Assembly: GCA_007695095.1 (NCBI GenBank)
Contig: REEL01000088.1
Span: 1-44,550, forward strand
DNA from: Chitinophagaceae bacterium
Lineage (GTDB): Bacteria; Bacteroidota; Bacteroidia; Chitinophagales; REEL01
Direction: 5' to 3'
DNA length: 44,550 nucleotides
Within the stretch, counting starts at the first letter, position 1. Each line of letters begins with the position of its first letter. A model generated the notes under the pieces. That model was given only the letters and a program-made list of their open reading frames with translations. It was not told the DNA's origin and did no database searches. Positions 17,682 through 26,155 of the stretch are shown one piece after another. The position numbers were made by a program, and so were the translations under genes.

Positions 17682-18095
17682 ATGTACCCGGATTACTTAG
17701 TTGCCCCAATGAAAGAAGACCTCACCATAGCAGGTTTTCAAGAGCTCACCAATGCTGAAGAAGTAGAAGCTCTTTTAAATAAAAAAGAAGGAACCGTTTT
17801 TGTCGTAGTAAATTCTGTATGTGGTTGCGCTGCAGCTAATGCAAGACCTGCAGCAAAGATTGCTGTAAACAACTCTAAAAAACCTGATAATACAGTCACT
17901 GTTTTTGCAGGAGTTGATAAGGAAGCAGTTGCTAAAGTAAGAGAATTTACCGCCCCTTATCCACCTTCTTCGCCTTCTATGGCATTGTTCAAGGACGGAA
18001 AACTCGTGCATTTCATTGAAAGATTGCAAATTGAGGGAAAACCGGCTGAAATGATTGCCGAAAATTTAAAAGCAGCTTTCGATACGTATTGCTAA
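17682..18095 (+). CDS. Bacilliredoxin-like protein (BrxA/BrxB, DUF1094 family)
   Basis: 137 residues with a thioredoxin-like fold. The CGC motif at 47-49 in VVVNSVCGCAAANARPA is the hallmark of the YphP/YqiW bacilliredoxins, which remove bacillithiol from oxidised protein cysteines. The later APYPPSSPSMALFKDGKLV is also typical. It is the last gene before the strong terminator, 39 bases after the sufT-like gene, so it is probably transcribed with the suf operon. That would link repair of bacillithiol-modified cysteines to Fe-S assembly. No bacillithiol synthesis gene is in the window. Confidence 0.9.
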   Translation: MYPDYLVAPMKEDLTIAGFQELTNAEEVEALLNKKEGTVFVVVNSVCGCAAANARPAAKIAVNNSKKPDNTVTVFAGVDKEAVAKVREFTAPYPPSSPSMALFKDGKLVHFIERLQIEGKPAEMIAENLKAAFDTYC

Positions 18096-18130
18096 GCTGT
18101 AAAGTTTAATTCCCGTTTTAAAAAACAAAA

Positions 18131-18166
18131 AAAGGCTGTGCTCATTATTGAGTACAGCCTTTTTTT
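18131..18166 (+). terminator. Intrinsic terminator of the suf operon
   Basis: A 14-base-pair stem (AAAGGCTGTGCTCA / TGAGTACAGCCTTT, one G-U pair) with a TTAT loop, followed by a T run to 18166. It lies 36 bases after the bacilliredoxin stop. Confidence 0.92.
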
Positions 18167-18278
18167 GTAGTAAAAATCAAACCTAATAGCATTCATGTTA
18201 AGAATGCCGGCTTCATATTTCCAAAATTTAATCTTTACAGATTTGCTACACTCATCACTAAACAGAAAGAAAGCATAC

Positions 18279-18313
18279 TTTGATTGGCATTTTCGAAGAT
18301 TTTAGTATATTTA
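18279..18313 (+). promoter_or_regulatory. Possible promoter of the T9SS esterase
   Basis: TTTG at 18279-18282 is followed after 23 bases by TATATTTA at 18306-18313, one base off the TAnnTTTG consensus. The ATG follows 32 bases later. The spacing is at the long end. Confidence 0.35.
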
Positions 18314-18345
18314 CTTTAATCAAAAACACTTAGTTAGCATTATCA

Positions 18346-20115
18346 ATGAGAAAATTCATTCTTTACTGTCTCTTTTTTATGCTTTCCGCTTCTCTGTTTT
18401 TACCTGCTAAAGCATGTGAAAGCTATCGCTATATTGAAGAGACTTTTGATAATGTCACAGTTCAGCAAAATGTTGTATACGGACAAGCGGTAAATTACCT
18501 TGGAATTAACCAGAACTTAAGAATGGACATTTTTTCTCCGGCAGGAGATACCCTTGCATACAGGCCATTGGTGTTATTCTTCTTTGGAGGAGCATTTGTG
18601 ATTGGAGATAAAAGCCATGCTGATATGCAAACCTGGTGTGATAGCTTATCACGTCTGGGTTATGTATGCGCTGCTGTAAACTACAGAATAGGTTTAAATG
18701 TAAGTAGTGCTACAAGTGCAGAAAGAGCTGTTTACAGAGCAGTACAAGATGCAAGAGCTGCTGTGCGATATTTTAAGGAATACGCTGATATATACAATAT
18801 CGATACTACACGTATATTTTTAGGCGGTAACTCTGCCGGAGCAATCACATCTTTGCATACTGCTTTTTTAGATAAAGAGTGGAAAAGGCCGCCATCCACT
18901 TACGCTAATACATTATTACTGAGGCCTGACCTGGGTTGTCTAGACTGTTCCGGTAATTCCTATCAGCATGATGTCTTTATAAAAGGTGTTATAAATCTTT
19001 GGGGGGCCATTGGTGACACCAGCTGGATGGAGTATGGGCAACAAACTGCTTTACTTACAATTCATGGCACTGATGACCCGATTGTGCCTTTTGATCAGGG
19101 AGTCCCATTTACCGTTGGGTATAATTTCCCCTATTTATACGGAGCCTTGCCGATAAATGATCGTGCCGATAAAATCAATATTTACCATGAGTTCTATCCT
19201 TATGTTGGGGCTGACCATACTTTTTACGGTTTACCGGATGGGATTGTAACATTTCCTAATCAATATTGGGAGCCGGTGTTTAATCAGGGTAAAAACTTTC
19301 TATATCAATTACTGAAATTTGAAAGCGGACATATTATCGGAGATACTTTAGTTTGTGAAAGCGATACCGTTACATATATTGTCGCTCAGGGAAATCCTGA
19401 CTGGAAATATTGCTGGGATATTCAGGGTGGAATCATAACATCAAACCCCGATAGTAATATAGTTAAAGTTTTGTGGACACAGCCAGGAAACGGCTCCTTA
19501 AAAGTAAAAGCAAAAAATGAAATAGATGTTACCGGCAATCCTTCACCTGCTTTTGATGTACAAATAAATCCGCTTCCTGTTTCAGGTATTGAAATTATTG
19601 AGGAATACGAGATAGTATATGTAATATCACAATCAAACTATACTATACATGAGTATCTGTATTTTGAACATTTAGATACTTTTCTGTACTTTATTAATGA
19701 CACTGCCAAATTTATACTCAATGAATCCGGACTTTTTTCGATTAAACATTTTACTGAAAATGCTTGCGGCTACGATACCTTAGAAAAGTATTGGGTGAAT
19801 TTTAATCATCAAATACCGGAAGATACAACAACCGTATCCACCGGTACAGAGTTGCAAACTCTAATATTTCAGGTATATCCAAACCCTTTAAGTCAAAACA
19901 CTTTTTACTTAGTAAAACCGCAGAAGTTTAAAAATCAAAATCTAATTTTCCGGCTATATTCCACCCGCGGGAGTTTGATTTTTGAAAAATATACCTATCA
20001 GCATCAATCAAAGATTGTTTTAGAAAAAATTCCACCTACGGGGATATATGTTTGGGTGATTACATCTACCGAGAATAAGCAAAAAGCTTATGGAAAGTTA
20101 AATATAGCTAACTAG
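18346..20115 (+). CDS. Secreted alpha/beta-hydrolase esterase with T9SS sorting domain
   Basis: 589 residues. Residues 1-23 form a signal peptide. The hydrolase domain (about 35-325) has the oxyanion-type FFFGGAFVIG, nucleophile S163 in GGNSAG, an acid in HGTDDPIVPF (D243 or D244) and H291 in GADHTFYG: a complete triad of the carboxylesterase/HSL type. A beta-sandwich linker follows, with cysteines (about 330-440). Residues from about 510 carry VYPNPLSQNTFYLV and the closing TGIYVWVITS, a type A T9SS sorting domain, so the enzyme should cross the outer membrane and be attached to or released from the surface. It likely cleaves ester groups on polymers or lipids; the substrate is unknown. Confidence 0.88.
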   Translation: MRKFILYCLFFMLSASLFLPAKACESYRYIEETFDNVTVQQNVVYGQAVNYLGINQNLRMDIFSPAGDTLAYRPLVLFFFGGAFVIGDKSHADMQTWCDSLSRLGYVCAAVNYRIGLNVSSATSAERAVYRAVQDARAAVRYFKEYADIYNIDTTRIFLGGNSAGAITSLHTAFLDKEWKRPPSTYANTLLLRPDLGCLDCSGNSYQHDVFIKGVINLWGAIGDTSWMEYGQQTALLTIHGTDDPIVPFDQGVPFTVGYNFPYLYGALPINDRADKINIYHEFYPYVGADHTFYGLPDGIVTFPNQYWEPVFNQGKNFLYQLLKFESGHIIGDTLVCESDTVTYIVAQGNPDWKYCWDIQGGIITSNPDSNIVKVLWTQPGNGSLKVKAKNEIDVTGNPSPAFDVQINPLPVSGIEIIEEYEIVYVISQSNYTIHEYLYFEHLDTFLYFINDTAKFILNESGLFSIKHFTENACGYDTLEKYWVNFNHQIPEDTTTVSTGTELQTLIFQVYPNPLSQNTFYLVKPQKFKNQNLIFRLYSTRGSLIFEKYTYQHQSKIVLEKIPPTGIYVWVITSTENKQKAYGKLNIAN

Positions 20116-20135
20116 AGCTAAGGTTTCATGAGTAA

Positions 20136-21083
20136 CTAAGGCCTGCCAAATATTGAAAAGCGAACATATCGCTGTGGATTATCTTTCAAATCTTTAATCA
20201 ATAAATCCAGATTTTCGGAAGCGTTATTTAAGTTTTCATAAAGTTCCGGATCATTCAATAACATGGCAATTGAACCATCTCCTTCGTTCATCTTAACAAG
20301 TGTTCTGTTTATTTCTTCAAAGGTAGCTTCTGCATTAGCTATCAACTGTTTAAGATTTGAAGTTGAAAGACTGTCACTTATATCAGCCATATTTTGAATG
20401 AATCTCGCTAATTCGTGATTTTGCTGCTCAAGGTTTGTACTTATACTTTTGATATTATCTAAGATTATAGCTATATTATTACTTTCATCTTCAACCAAAG
20501 TATCAATTCTGCCGGCAGTTTTTGCCAAATTGCCGATAGCATTTTCAAACTGCTGCAAAGCTCCCACTATCTGACCATCGTCTAAGATAGATTTTGCAGT
20601 AATAAATAAAGAATCTATAGAACCTAATAATTCCTCAGCCCTGTTTTTTACCGGTAATATTTCTCTTCTAACTTCATCTGCTAAATCACCTTGAATATCA
20701 GCAATTAAAGTATCTCCGGGAGTATAGAAATTGGGAGAATCAGAAAATTCAAGTGTAATAGATTTGGTACCCAATAAGTCAGTACTGGTAATTTTTGCAA
20801 CAGTTCTTCTGGGGATCTGAAGATTTGGTCTGACTAAAAATGAAACTAAAATTCTGGATGATCCGTCACCCATTAAATCAATATTTTCAACACGACCAAT
20901 TCGGAATCCGTTTAAAACAATAATGTCCGATGTTTTTAAACCATCAATTTTTTCATAAACGGCGAAATATCTATCTTCTTTTACAAACAGATTTTTACCT
21001 TTTAAGAAATTGAATCCAATTATTAGGACTACTAAGCTGAATATGAGTAAAAGACCGACTTTTATTTCTTTAGAAAACTTCAA
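20136..21083 (-). CDS. MCE-domain (MlaD-like) lipid transport protein
   Basis: 315 residues. One N-terminal membrane helix (about 7-27) anchors the protein, followed by an MCE domain (about 37-115) with VYEKIDGLKTSDIIVLNGFRIGRVENI. The rest is helical, with long stretches of coiled-coil character (about 150-290). MCE proteins form rings or tubes that move phospholipids between the two membranes. The permease and ATPase partners are not in this window. It lies 73 bases downstream of the amidase stop on the same strand. The neighbouring amidase and LptD genes also place it in envelope assembly. CAAAGATA at 21099-21106 gives TATCTTTG on the minus strand, a possible -7 element very close to the start. 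Confidence 0.9.
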   Translation of the reverse strand: MKFSKEIKVGLLLIFSLVVLIIGFNFLKGKNLFVKEDRYFAVYEKIDGLKTSDIIVLNGFRIGRVENIDLMGDGSSRILVSFLVRPNLQIPRRTVAKITSTDLLGTKSITLEFSDSPNFYTPGDTLIADIQGDLADEVRREILPVKNRAEELLGSIDSLFITAKSILDDGQIVGALQQFENAIGNLAKTAGRIDTLVEDESNNIAIILDNIKSISTNLEQQNHELARFIQNMADISDSLSTSNLKQLIANAEATFEEINRTLVKMNEGDGSIAMLLNDPELYENLNNASENLDLLIKDLKDNPQRYVRFSIFGRP

Positions 21084-21156
21084 TGTTATATTTTTTTACA
21101 AAGATAAAAAATAATGGTGTTATGATTCTAAAACTTTTTTAAAATGCTTAACTTGC

Positions 21157-22293
21157 TTATTCGTATTTTGCTGCTTCCTGCCAGCTAATACGTTCTCCAT
21201 TATAATACGGGACTAGAAAGGCGTCTCCGAACCCATTATTTATCAGCTCCTTATGATGAGTAGAAGCCTCTTCTCTCTGATTAAAAGGGCCTACGACAAA
21301 GCGGTAAAAATCACCGGCTCTTTCAACATGAAATTTTTGAAGATTCTGAAATTTAGCATTATCCTTGTCTGACATGTTTTGAGTAGCATAAATTTGAACC
21401 TTAAAAGCTAATGCTGAACTTGGATTATCTTCCTGAGTAACTTCATTTTGAATAATATCTTCCGGAATCGGTACAGAACGATCTGCCAAATAACGATGAC
21501 TTCCTCTGGCTTCAATTTCCTCCTTATATTCCCGAAAAGCTCTGAAAAGAGCAGAGGCTAAAAAACTTTGGCCTTCTTCGGAACCTAAATATCTGGCTTC
21601 AGCAGGATTTGTTAAAAAACCTAACTCCACCAACACACTAGGCATAGTTGTCTGATAAAGTACTAAAAATCCGGCTTGTTTAACGCCTCTCGACCTTCTG
21701 AGTGCTCTGTTTTCAAACTGATCCTCAACTTTGGAAGCAAAATGAATACTTTGCTCTAAATAGGCATCCTGAAATAATGAAAAAATAATATGGCCCTCCG
21801 GAGAAGTGGGGTCAAATCCATCGTAACGCTCCACATAATTATCTTCCAATAAAATTACACTGTTCTCTCTTTTGGCAACTTCTAAGTTCTGTGCTGACCT
21901 GTGTAAACCCAAAACAAAAGTTTCAGTTCCATTGGCTGACCTGCTGTTCGTAGCATTTGCATGAATGGAAATAAATAAATCAGCATTTGCTTTGTTTGCT
22001 ATATTCGCCCTTTCGTGTAAAGCAACAAATTTATCAGTTTCCCTGGTATATAAAACTTTTACATCCGGTAAATATTGGTTTATATAACTGCCTAATTTCA
22101 AAGCTACAGCCAATGCTACGTCTTTTTCTTTTATGCCGCCAACACCGATTGCACCCGGATCACGACCACCATGACCGGGATCTATCACAACAGTTCTCAG
22201 TTTATAGCCGTTTTGATGTTCTGCTTTTGTACTTTTGCTGGGAAAAGACAATAAAATAGCAGAAATAACTATTAAAAAAAATAGCTTTTTCAC
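21157..22293 (-). CDS. N-acetylmuramoyl-L-alanine amidase with SPOR domain
   Basis: 378 residues from the GTG at 22293. That start gives a normal signal peptide (KKLFFLIVISAILLSF, cut near residue 23). An ATG at 22341 would add 16 unlike residues and overlap the divergent lptD start. The Amidase_3 domain (about 33-250) has zinc ligands H41 (IDPGHGGRDPGA), E56 and H111 (SIHANA) and the catalytic glutamate E223 (VELGFLTN). The enzyme cuts the bond between peptide and glycan in peptidoglycan, usually for cell separation. The C-terminal SPOR domain (about 292-370) binds septal glycan lacking side peptides. It is divergent from lptD and upstream of the MCE gene, a grouping I recall from other Bacteroidota. 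Confidence 0.92.
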   Translation of the reverse strand: MKKLFFLIVISAILLSFPSKSTKAEHQNGYKLRTVVIDPGHGGRDPGAIGVGGIKEKDVALAVALKLGSYINQYLPDVKVLYTRETDKFVALHERANIANKANADLFISIHANATNSRSANGTETFVLGLHRSAQNLEVAKRENSVILLEDNYVERYDGFDPTSPEGHIIFSLFQDAYLEQSIHFASKVEDQFENRALRRSRGVKQAGFLVLYQTTMPSVLVELGFLTNPAEARYLGSEEGQSFLASALFRAFREYKEEIEARGSHRYLADRSVPIPEDIIQNEVTQEDNPSSALAFKVQIYATQNMSDKDNAKFQNLQKFHVERAGDFYRFVVGPFNQREEASTHHKELINNGFGDAFLVPYYNGERISWQEAAKYE

Positions 22294-22359
22294 AATTTTG
22301 AGCTTGATAATAAAGTATTTTGAGTCAAAAAAATTACCCATTTTTACATTTCAAAGTTA
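22294..22359. promoter_or_regulatory. Very tight divergent start region between amidase and lptD
   Basis: The GTG of the amidase and the TTG of lptD are only 26 bases apart, so each promoter must lie inside the other gene. On the minus strand TAACTTTG (22359 to 22352) is an exact TAnnTTTG element for the amidase. On the plus strand TACTTTTG at 22230-22237 could serve lptD. Neither has a clear -33 partner at standard spacing. Confidence 0.35.
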
Positions 22360-25079
22360 AAGATTTTATTTCATTTAAATATAGTCTTACCCTTTGCGTG
22401 CTACTAATATCATGCCTAAATACTGCTTTTGCACTCGGCAGTGTACAAGATGATATACAGTTTGCTATGCAAACAGGTATTGATACTGTTGATAACCCTA
22501 ACAACTTAAGGCCGGGAGCTTCTGAAGGATTTATACCGGTTGAAATAATTACAGATAGAAACGATACAATTCCTGAAAATGATACTACAGCTGTAGTTGA
22601 GGAACAATCATTTTTACCTCTTTCGCCCGATGCACCTGAGGCTCCCATTATATACTCTGCTGAAGATTCCATCATTTATGATATTCTAAATAATAAAATA
22701 TACTTATTTGGTAACGCTAAAATGGAGCATAAGAATATAAGTTTGGAAGCTGATTTTATAATTTATGATTGGTCAATCAATGAATTAACAGCAGAAGCTA
22801 AAAAAGATAGTCTCGATAACTACATTGATTTTGCTAAATTTTCAGAAGCCGGAAACGAATACCAGGCTCGCAAAATCAGATATAATTTCACTTCTACAAG
22901 AGGCAAAGTATACGAAGCCAGAACACAGGAAGGAGAAGGATTTATACATGGCAGAGAGGTTAAAAAAACGACTGAAGATGTATGGTATGGAGCAGATGCC
23001 AAATATACGACCTGTAATTTGGATGAACCGCATTTTCACATAGCTGTTAACCGCTACAAACTAATTCCTGAAAAAGTGATGGTTTCCGGGCCGGCAAATC
23101 TTGTGATAGCAGATATTCCCACTCCACTTTACATTCCCTTTGGAATTTTTCCGGTGCAGGATGGCAGAACATCGGGAATTATCTTGCCTGAATATGGTGA
23201 AACGGCCAGTCAGGGTTTTTTCCTGAGAAACGGAGGCTATTATTTTGCCTTAAGTGATTATTTCGATTTAGCTTTGCGGGGAGATATTTACAGCCGGGGA
23301 AGCTGGGGACTGAGAGCCACCAGCAATTATCGTTTACGTTATAAATTCTCGGGTACTTTTAATACTCAGTTTGCACGTACCAGACTTGGAGACCCAATTT
23401 TACCGGAATCTCAGGTATTAAATGATTTCAAAGTAAACTGGACACATCAACAAGATCAAAAAGCAAGACCAAACAGCAACTTTTCAGCAAATGTAAATTT
23501 TGGTACAGCTACTTATGATCAGAATTATTCTGTGGCTCCGCAACAAGTACTAAACAATTCATTTCAGTCAAATATATCCTTCCGTCAAAGCTTTCCCGGA
23601 AGGCCTTTTTCTTTTAATGCAAATATCAGACATGATCAGTCTTTAACGACAAATCGGGTAAACCTTGAGTTGCCTACATTATCTTTTAATGTAAACAGAA
23701 TAAATCCCTTCCAGCGTGAAGGATCGGGTGCAGACAGAAGCTGGTACGAAAATATTGGATTTAGCGTAAACTCTGATTTTAAAAATGTGATTTCCGGTAT
23801 TGATTCTACTTTTTTTACCCAGGAAACTTTTGATAATGCTCAGTTTGGAGCTAGATTTGGTGTGCCGATTTCTACTTCTTTTAATCTTTTTAACTATCTG
23901 AATATTGAGCCCTCCATTCAATACAATCAAAGAATGTATTTTGAAACAATTGAAAAAACCTGGGATCCTACAATGGTGATTATAGGTGAGGAAGCACCCT
24001 TAGACACATTAGACGGACGTGTAATTACAGATACTATTCCGGGTATCAGGGCTCCGGCAGATTTTTCATTCTCCCTCTCTGCAAATACCCGACTTTACGG
24101 TATGTTTAATTTTGGAGATGGAAATATCAAAGCTATAAGACATATTTTTAGCCCTACTTTATCATTTGAATACCGGCCGGATTTTGCAGATCCTTTTTGG
24201 GGCTATTACAGGGAAGTCCAAAAAAATCAGGAAGGCGATACAGAGCTTTATTCTGTTTTTCAAAGTTCATCCAACCTCTATGGACTACCACAACAAGGTG
24301 AAGTAGCCGGACTGAGACTAAATTTGAATAATAATATCGAAATGAAAGTGGCTGCTCCAAGAGATACCACCAGGTCTGACAGAAACATAAAAATTTTAGA
24401 ACGATTTAATATTTCTACTTTTTACAATTTTGCCCGCGATTCCGTTCACCTCTCCCCCATCAATATGTCTGCTTACACCACCTTATTTGAAAGAATAAAC
24501 TTAAATGCCTCAGCAAATTTTGACCCCTATATTGCTGATCCTGAAAACATTAATAACCGCTTAGACCGTTTTGAATGGGAAGAAAATAAAAGACTTGCCC
24601 GCTTAACCAATGCCAATATTGGTATCAGTTCCAATTTTTCAGCGGATCGTATGGGCTCCCGGCAAACCGATGCCGGTACTGAAGAAGAGCGACAAATGGT
24701 TTACCGAAACCCGGAGCTATATGCCGATTATAACATTCCCTGGAGTTTTGGATTTGGCTATAACCTGAATTTGACAAAAGGTACGACTGCCAATCCGGAC
24801 AGCTTACTGCTTACTCAATCACTTACATTTAATATGGATATTAACGTTACCCCAAACTGGAAACTTATGGTTAATTCCGGTTATGATTTCGTAAACAATG
24901 AACTAACTTATACAACGATTAATATTACAAGAGATTTACATTGCTGGGAAATGCGTATTACCTGGGTCCCTTACCCGGCTGAAAGACAACTTTACAGTAT
25001 TGACATAAATGTAAAATCTGCCGTGTTACAGGATTTGAAATTATCCCGAAGAAGAGATCGTTTTGATGCTGTATTTTAA
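22320..25079 (+). CDS. lptD: LPS transport outer-membrane protein LptD (Bacteroidota type)
   Basis: 919 residues. An in-frame stop at 22311-22313 and no ATG near the signal peptide leave the TTG at 22320 as the best start. The signal peptide core is SLTLCVLLISCLNTAFA. An OstA-like domain (about 115-225) contains NNKIYLFGNAKMEHKNISLE, a jellyroll that receives LPS. The remainder is a large beta-barrel that begins around IPFGIFPVQDGRTSGIILPE, a segment highly typical of LptD in this phylum, and ends in an aromatic residue (Phe) as outer-membrane barrels do. LptD places LPS in the outer leaflet. The EEP hydrolase follows after 26 bases and is probably co-transcribed. Confidence 0.9.
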   Translation: MSQKNYPFLHFKVKDFISFKYSLTLCVLLISCLNTAFALGSVQDDIQFAMQTGIDTVDNPNNLRPGASEGFIPVEIITDRNDTIPENDTTAVVEEQSFLPLSPDAPEAPIIYSAEDSIIYDILNNKIYLFGNAKMEHKNISLEADFIIYDWSINELTAEAKKDSLDNYIDFAKFSEAGNEYQARKIRYNFTSTRGKVYEARTQEGEGFIHGREVKKTTEDVWYGADAKYTTCNLDEPHFHIAVNRYKLIPEKVMVSGPANLVIADIPTPLYIPFGIFPVQDGRTSGIILPEYGETASQGFFLRNGGYYFALSDYFDLALRGDIYSRGSWGLRATSNYRLRYKFSGTFNTQFARTRLGDPILPESQVLNDFKVNWTHQQDQKARPNSNFSANVNFGTATYDQNYSVAPQQVLNNSFQSNISFRQSFPGRPFSFNANIRHDQSLTTNRVNLELPTLSFNVNRINPFQREGSGADRSWYENIGFSVNSDFKNVISGIDSTFFTQETFDNAQFGARFGVPISTSFNLFNYLNIEPSIQYNQRMYFETIEKTWDPTMVIIGEEAPLDTLDGRVITDTIPGIRAPADFSFSLSANTRLYGMFNFGDGNIKAIRHIFSPTLSFEYRPDFADPFWGYYREVQKNQEGDTELYSVFQSSSNLYGLPQQGEVAGLRLNLNNNIEMKVAAPRDTTRSDRNIKILERFNISTFYNFARDSVHLSPINMSAYTTLFERINLNASANFDPYIADPENINNRLDRFEWEENKRLARLTNANIGISSNFSADRMGSRQTDAGTEEERQMVYRNPELYADYNIPWSFGFGYNLNLTKGTTANPDSLLLTQSLTFNMDINVTPNWKLMVNSGYDFVNNELTYTTINITRDLHCWEMRITWVPYPAERQLYSIDINVKSAVLQDLKLSRRRDRFDAVF

Positions 25080-25105
25080 TCTCTAATTCTATAAACTCTA
25101 ATCCC

Positions 25106-26032
25106 ATGAAGCTCTTTTTATTTCCTTTTTTCTTACTCACGGTTTGCATTTTTACAGACAAATCTTTTGCTGAAAACACTACAAATGCTGTAGCAGATTC
25201 AACTGAAGTAAGTGAACCCTACAGGATTTTATCCTGGAATATATACATGCTTCCCAGAGTTTTATTACCGGTAAGAGTTGGCCCCATTCGTAGAGCAAGA
25301 GTTATGGCTCAAATTTTAAAAGAAGAAGCCTATGACGTTTTAGTGTTGCAGGAAGCCTTTGACAGAAGAACCCGAAGGATTTTAAGGCGACAACTCAAAG
25401 AAATATATCCCTATGAATACGGACCGGCCAATGAACGCAAAATTTCATTCAAAACCAATAGCGGTATTTGGATTTTAAGCCGTTATCCAATGAAACACAT
25501 TGCTGAAATACAATACGATGAAGCAGTAGGACCGGATGCCTGGGCCAGAAAAGGAGCCCTGATGGTAGAAGTTGATTTTGACGGACAGCCGGTGCATATA
25601 ATCGGAACCCATTTGCAGGCAGGAGCCGGCAGAAGCGGGGATACTATACGCTTTAACCAAAACAAACAAATCAGAGAAGAACTTTTAGACAAATACAGCA
25701 AAGAAAATATTCCCGTATTGCTCTGCGGAGATTTTAATGTCCGTCATAATAATGAAATCTGGTATAACAAAATGCTGGAAGTTTTAGGTGCAGAGGATGG
25801 TTCTTTTCTGAGTGACTTTCAATATACCGTTCATGGAGAAAAAAATGACCTCACCGGTGGAGGAGCAAATAATGTAAAAGTTCTCGACTATATTTTTACC
25901 ATTGACAAAAAAGATAAATTGAAGCGAATTGAACGCTATGTAAAAATTTATCAAAAAAGATGGAGCAAAGATCATAAAGACATATCCGACCATTTTGCAG
26001 TAAAAGCCCTGATTTGGTTAAGCAAAAACTGA
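25106..26032 (+). CDS. Exported sphingomyelinase-like phosphodiesterase (EEP family)
   Basis: 308 residues with a signal peptide (MKLFLFPFFLLTVCIFTDKS, cut near residue 22). The endonuclease/exonuclease/phosphatase fold is complete: N45 in LSWNIYMLP, E83 in LQEAF, H169 in GTHLQA, D209 and N211 in GDFNV, and D295-H296 in SDHFAVKA. WNIY, GTHLQ and the overall length are closer to bacterial neutral sphingomyelinases than to DNA-repair nucleases. The likely reaction is hydrolysis of a phosphodiester in a lipid head group in the periplasm or outside. It sits 26 bases after lptD, so it may take part in outer-membrane lipid turnover. A secreted nuclease is the alternative. Confidence 0.82.
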   Translation: MKLFLFPFFLLTVCIFTDKSFAENTTNAVADSTEVSEPYRILSWNIYMLPRVLLPVRVGPIRRARVMAQILKEEAYDVLVLQEAFDRRTRRILRRQLKEIYPYEYGPANERKISFKTNSGIWILSRYPMKHIAEIQYDEAVGPDAWARKGALMVEVDFDGQPVHIIGTHLQAGAGRSGDTIRFNQNKQIREELLDKYSKENIPVLLCGDFNVRHNNEIWYNKMLEVLGAEDGSFLSDFQYTVHGEKNDLTGGGANNVKVLDYIFTIDKKDKLKRIERYVKIYQKRWSKDHKDISDHFAVKALIWLSKN

Positions 26033-26096
26033 TGAAATAAAAAAAGCTTTTGTATAATAAAAACCAATTATACTTAAACTAAATATATGCATTTTG

Positions 26097-26129
26097 TTTG
26101 GGAAATTGTTACATAAGTTATTATATTTG
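26097..26129 (+). promoter_or_regulatory. Bacteroidota sigma-70 promoter of the subtilase
   Basis: TTTG at 26097-26100, a 21-base spacer and TATATTTG at 26122-26129 match the phylum consensus TTTG-N19-23-TAnnTTTG. The ATG is 26 bases further on. This is the best promoter match in the window. Confidence 0.6.
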
Positions 26130-26155
26130 AGAGAGAAACACAAATATTTATATTT

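Noticed and set aside
22294-22341. ATG start for the amidase at 22341
   Set aside because: The GTG at 22293 gives a normal signal peptide and avoids overlap with lptD.
26033-26060. AAAAAAGCTTTTG as a terminator after the EEP gene
   Set aside because: The palindrome is only a few A/T-dominated pairs, too weak to call.
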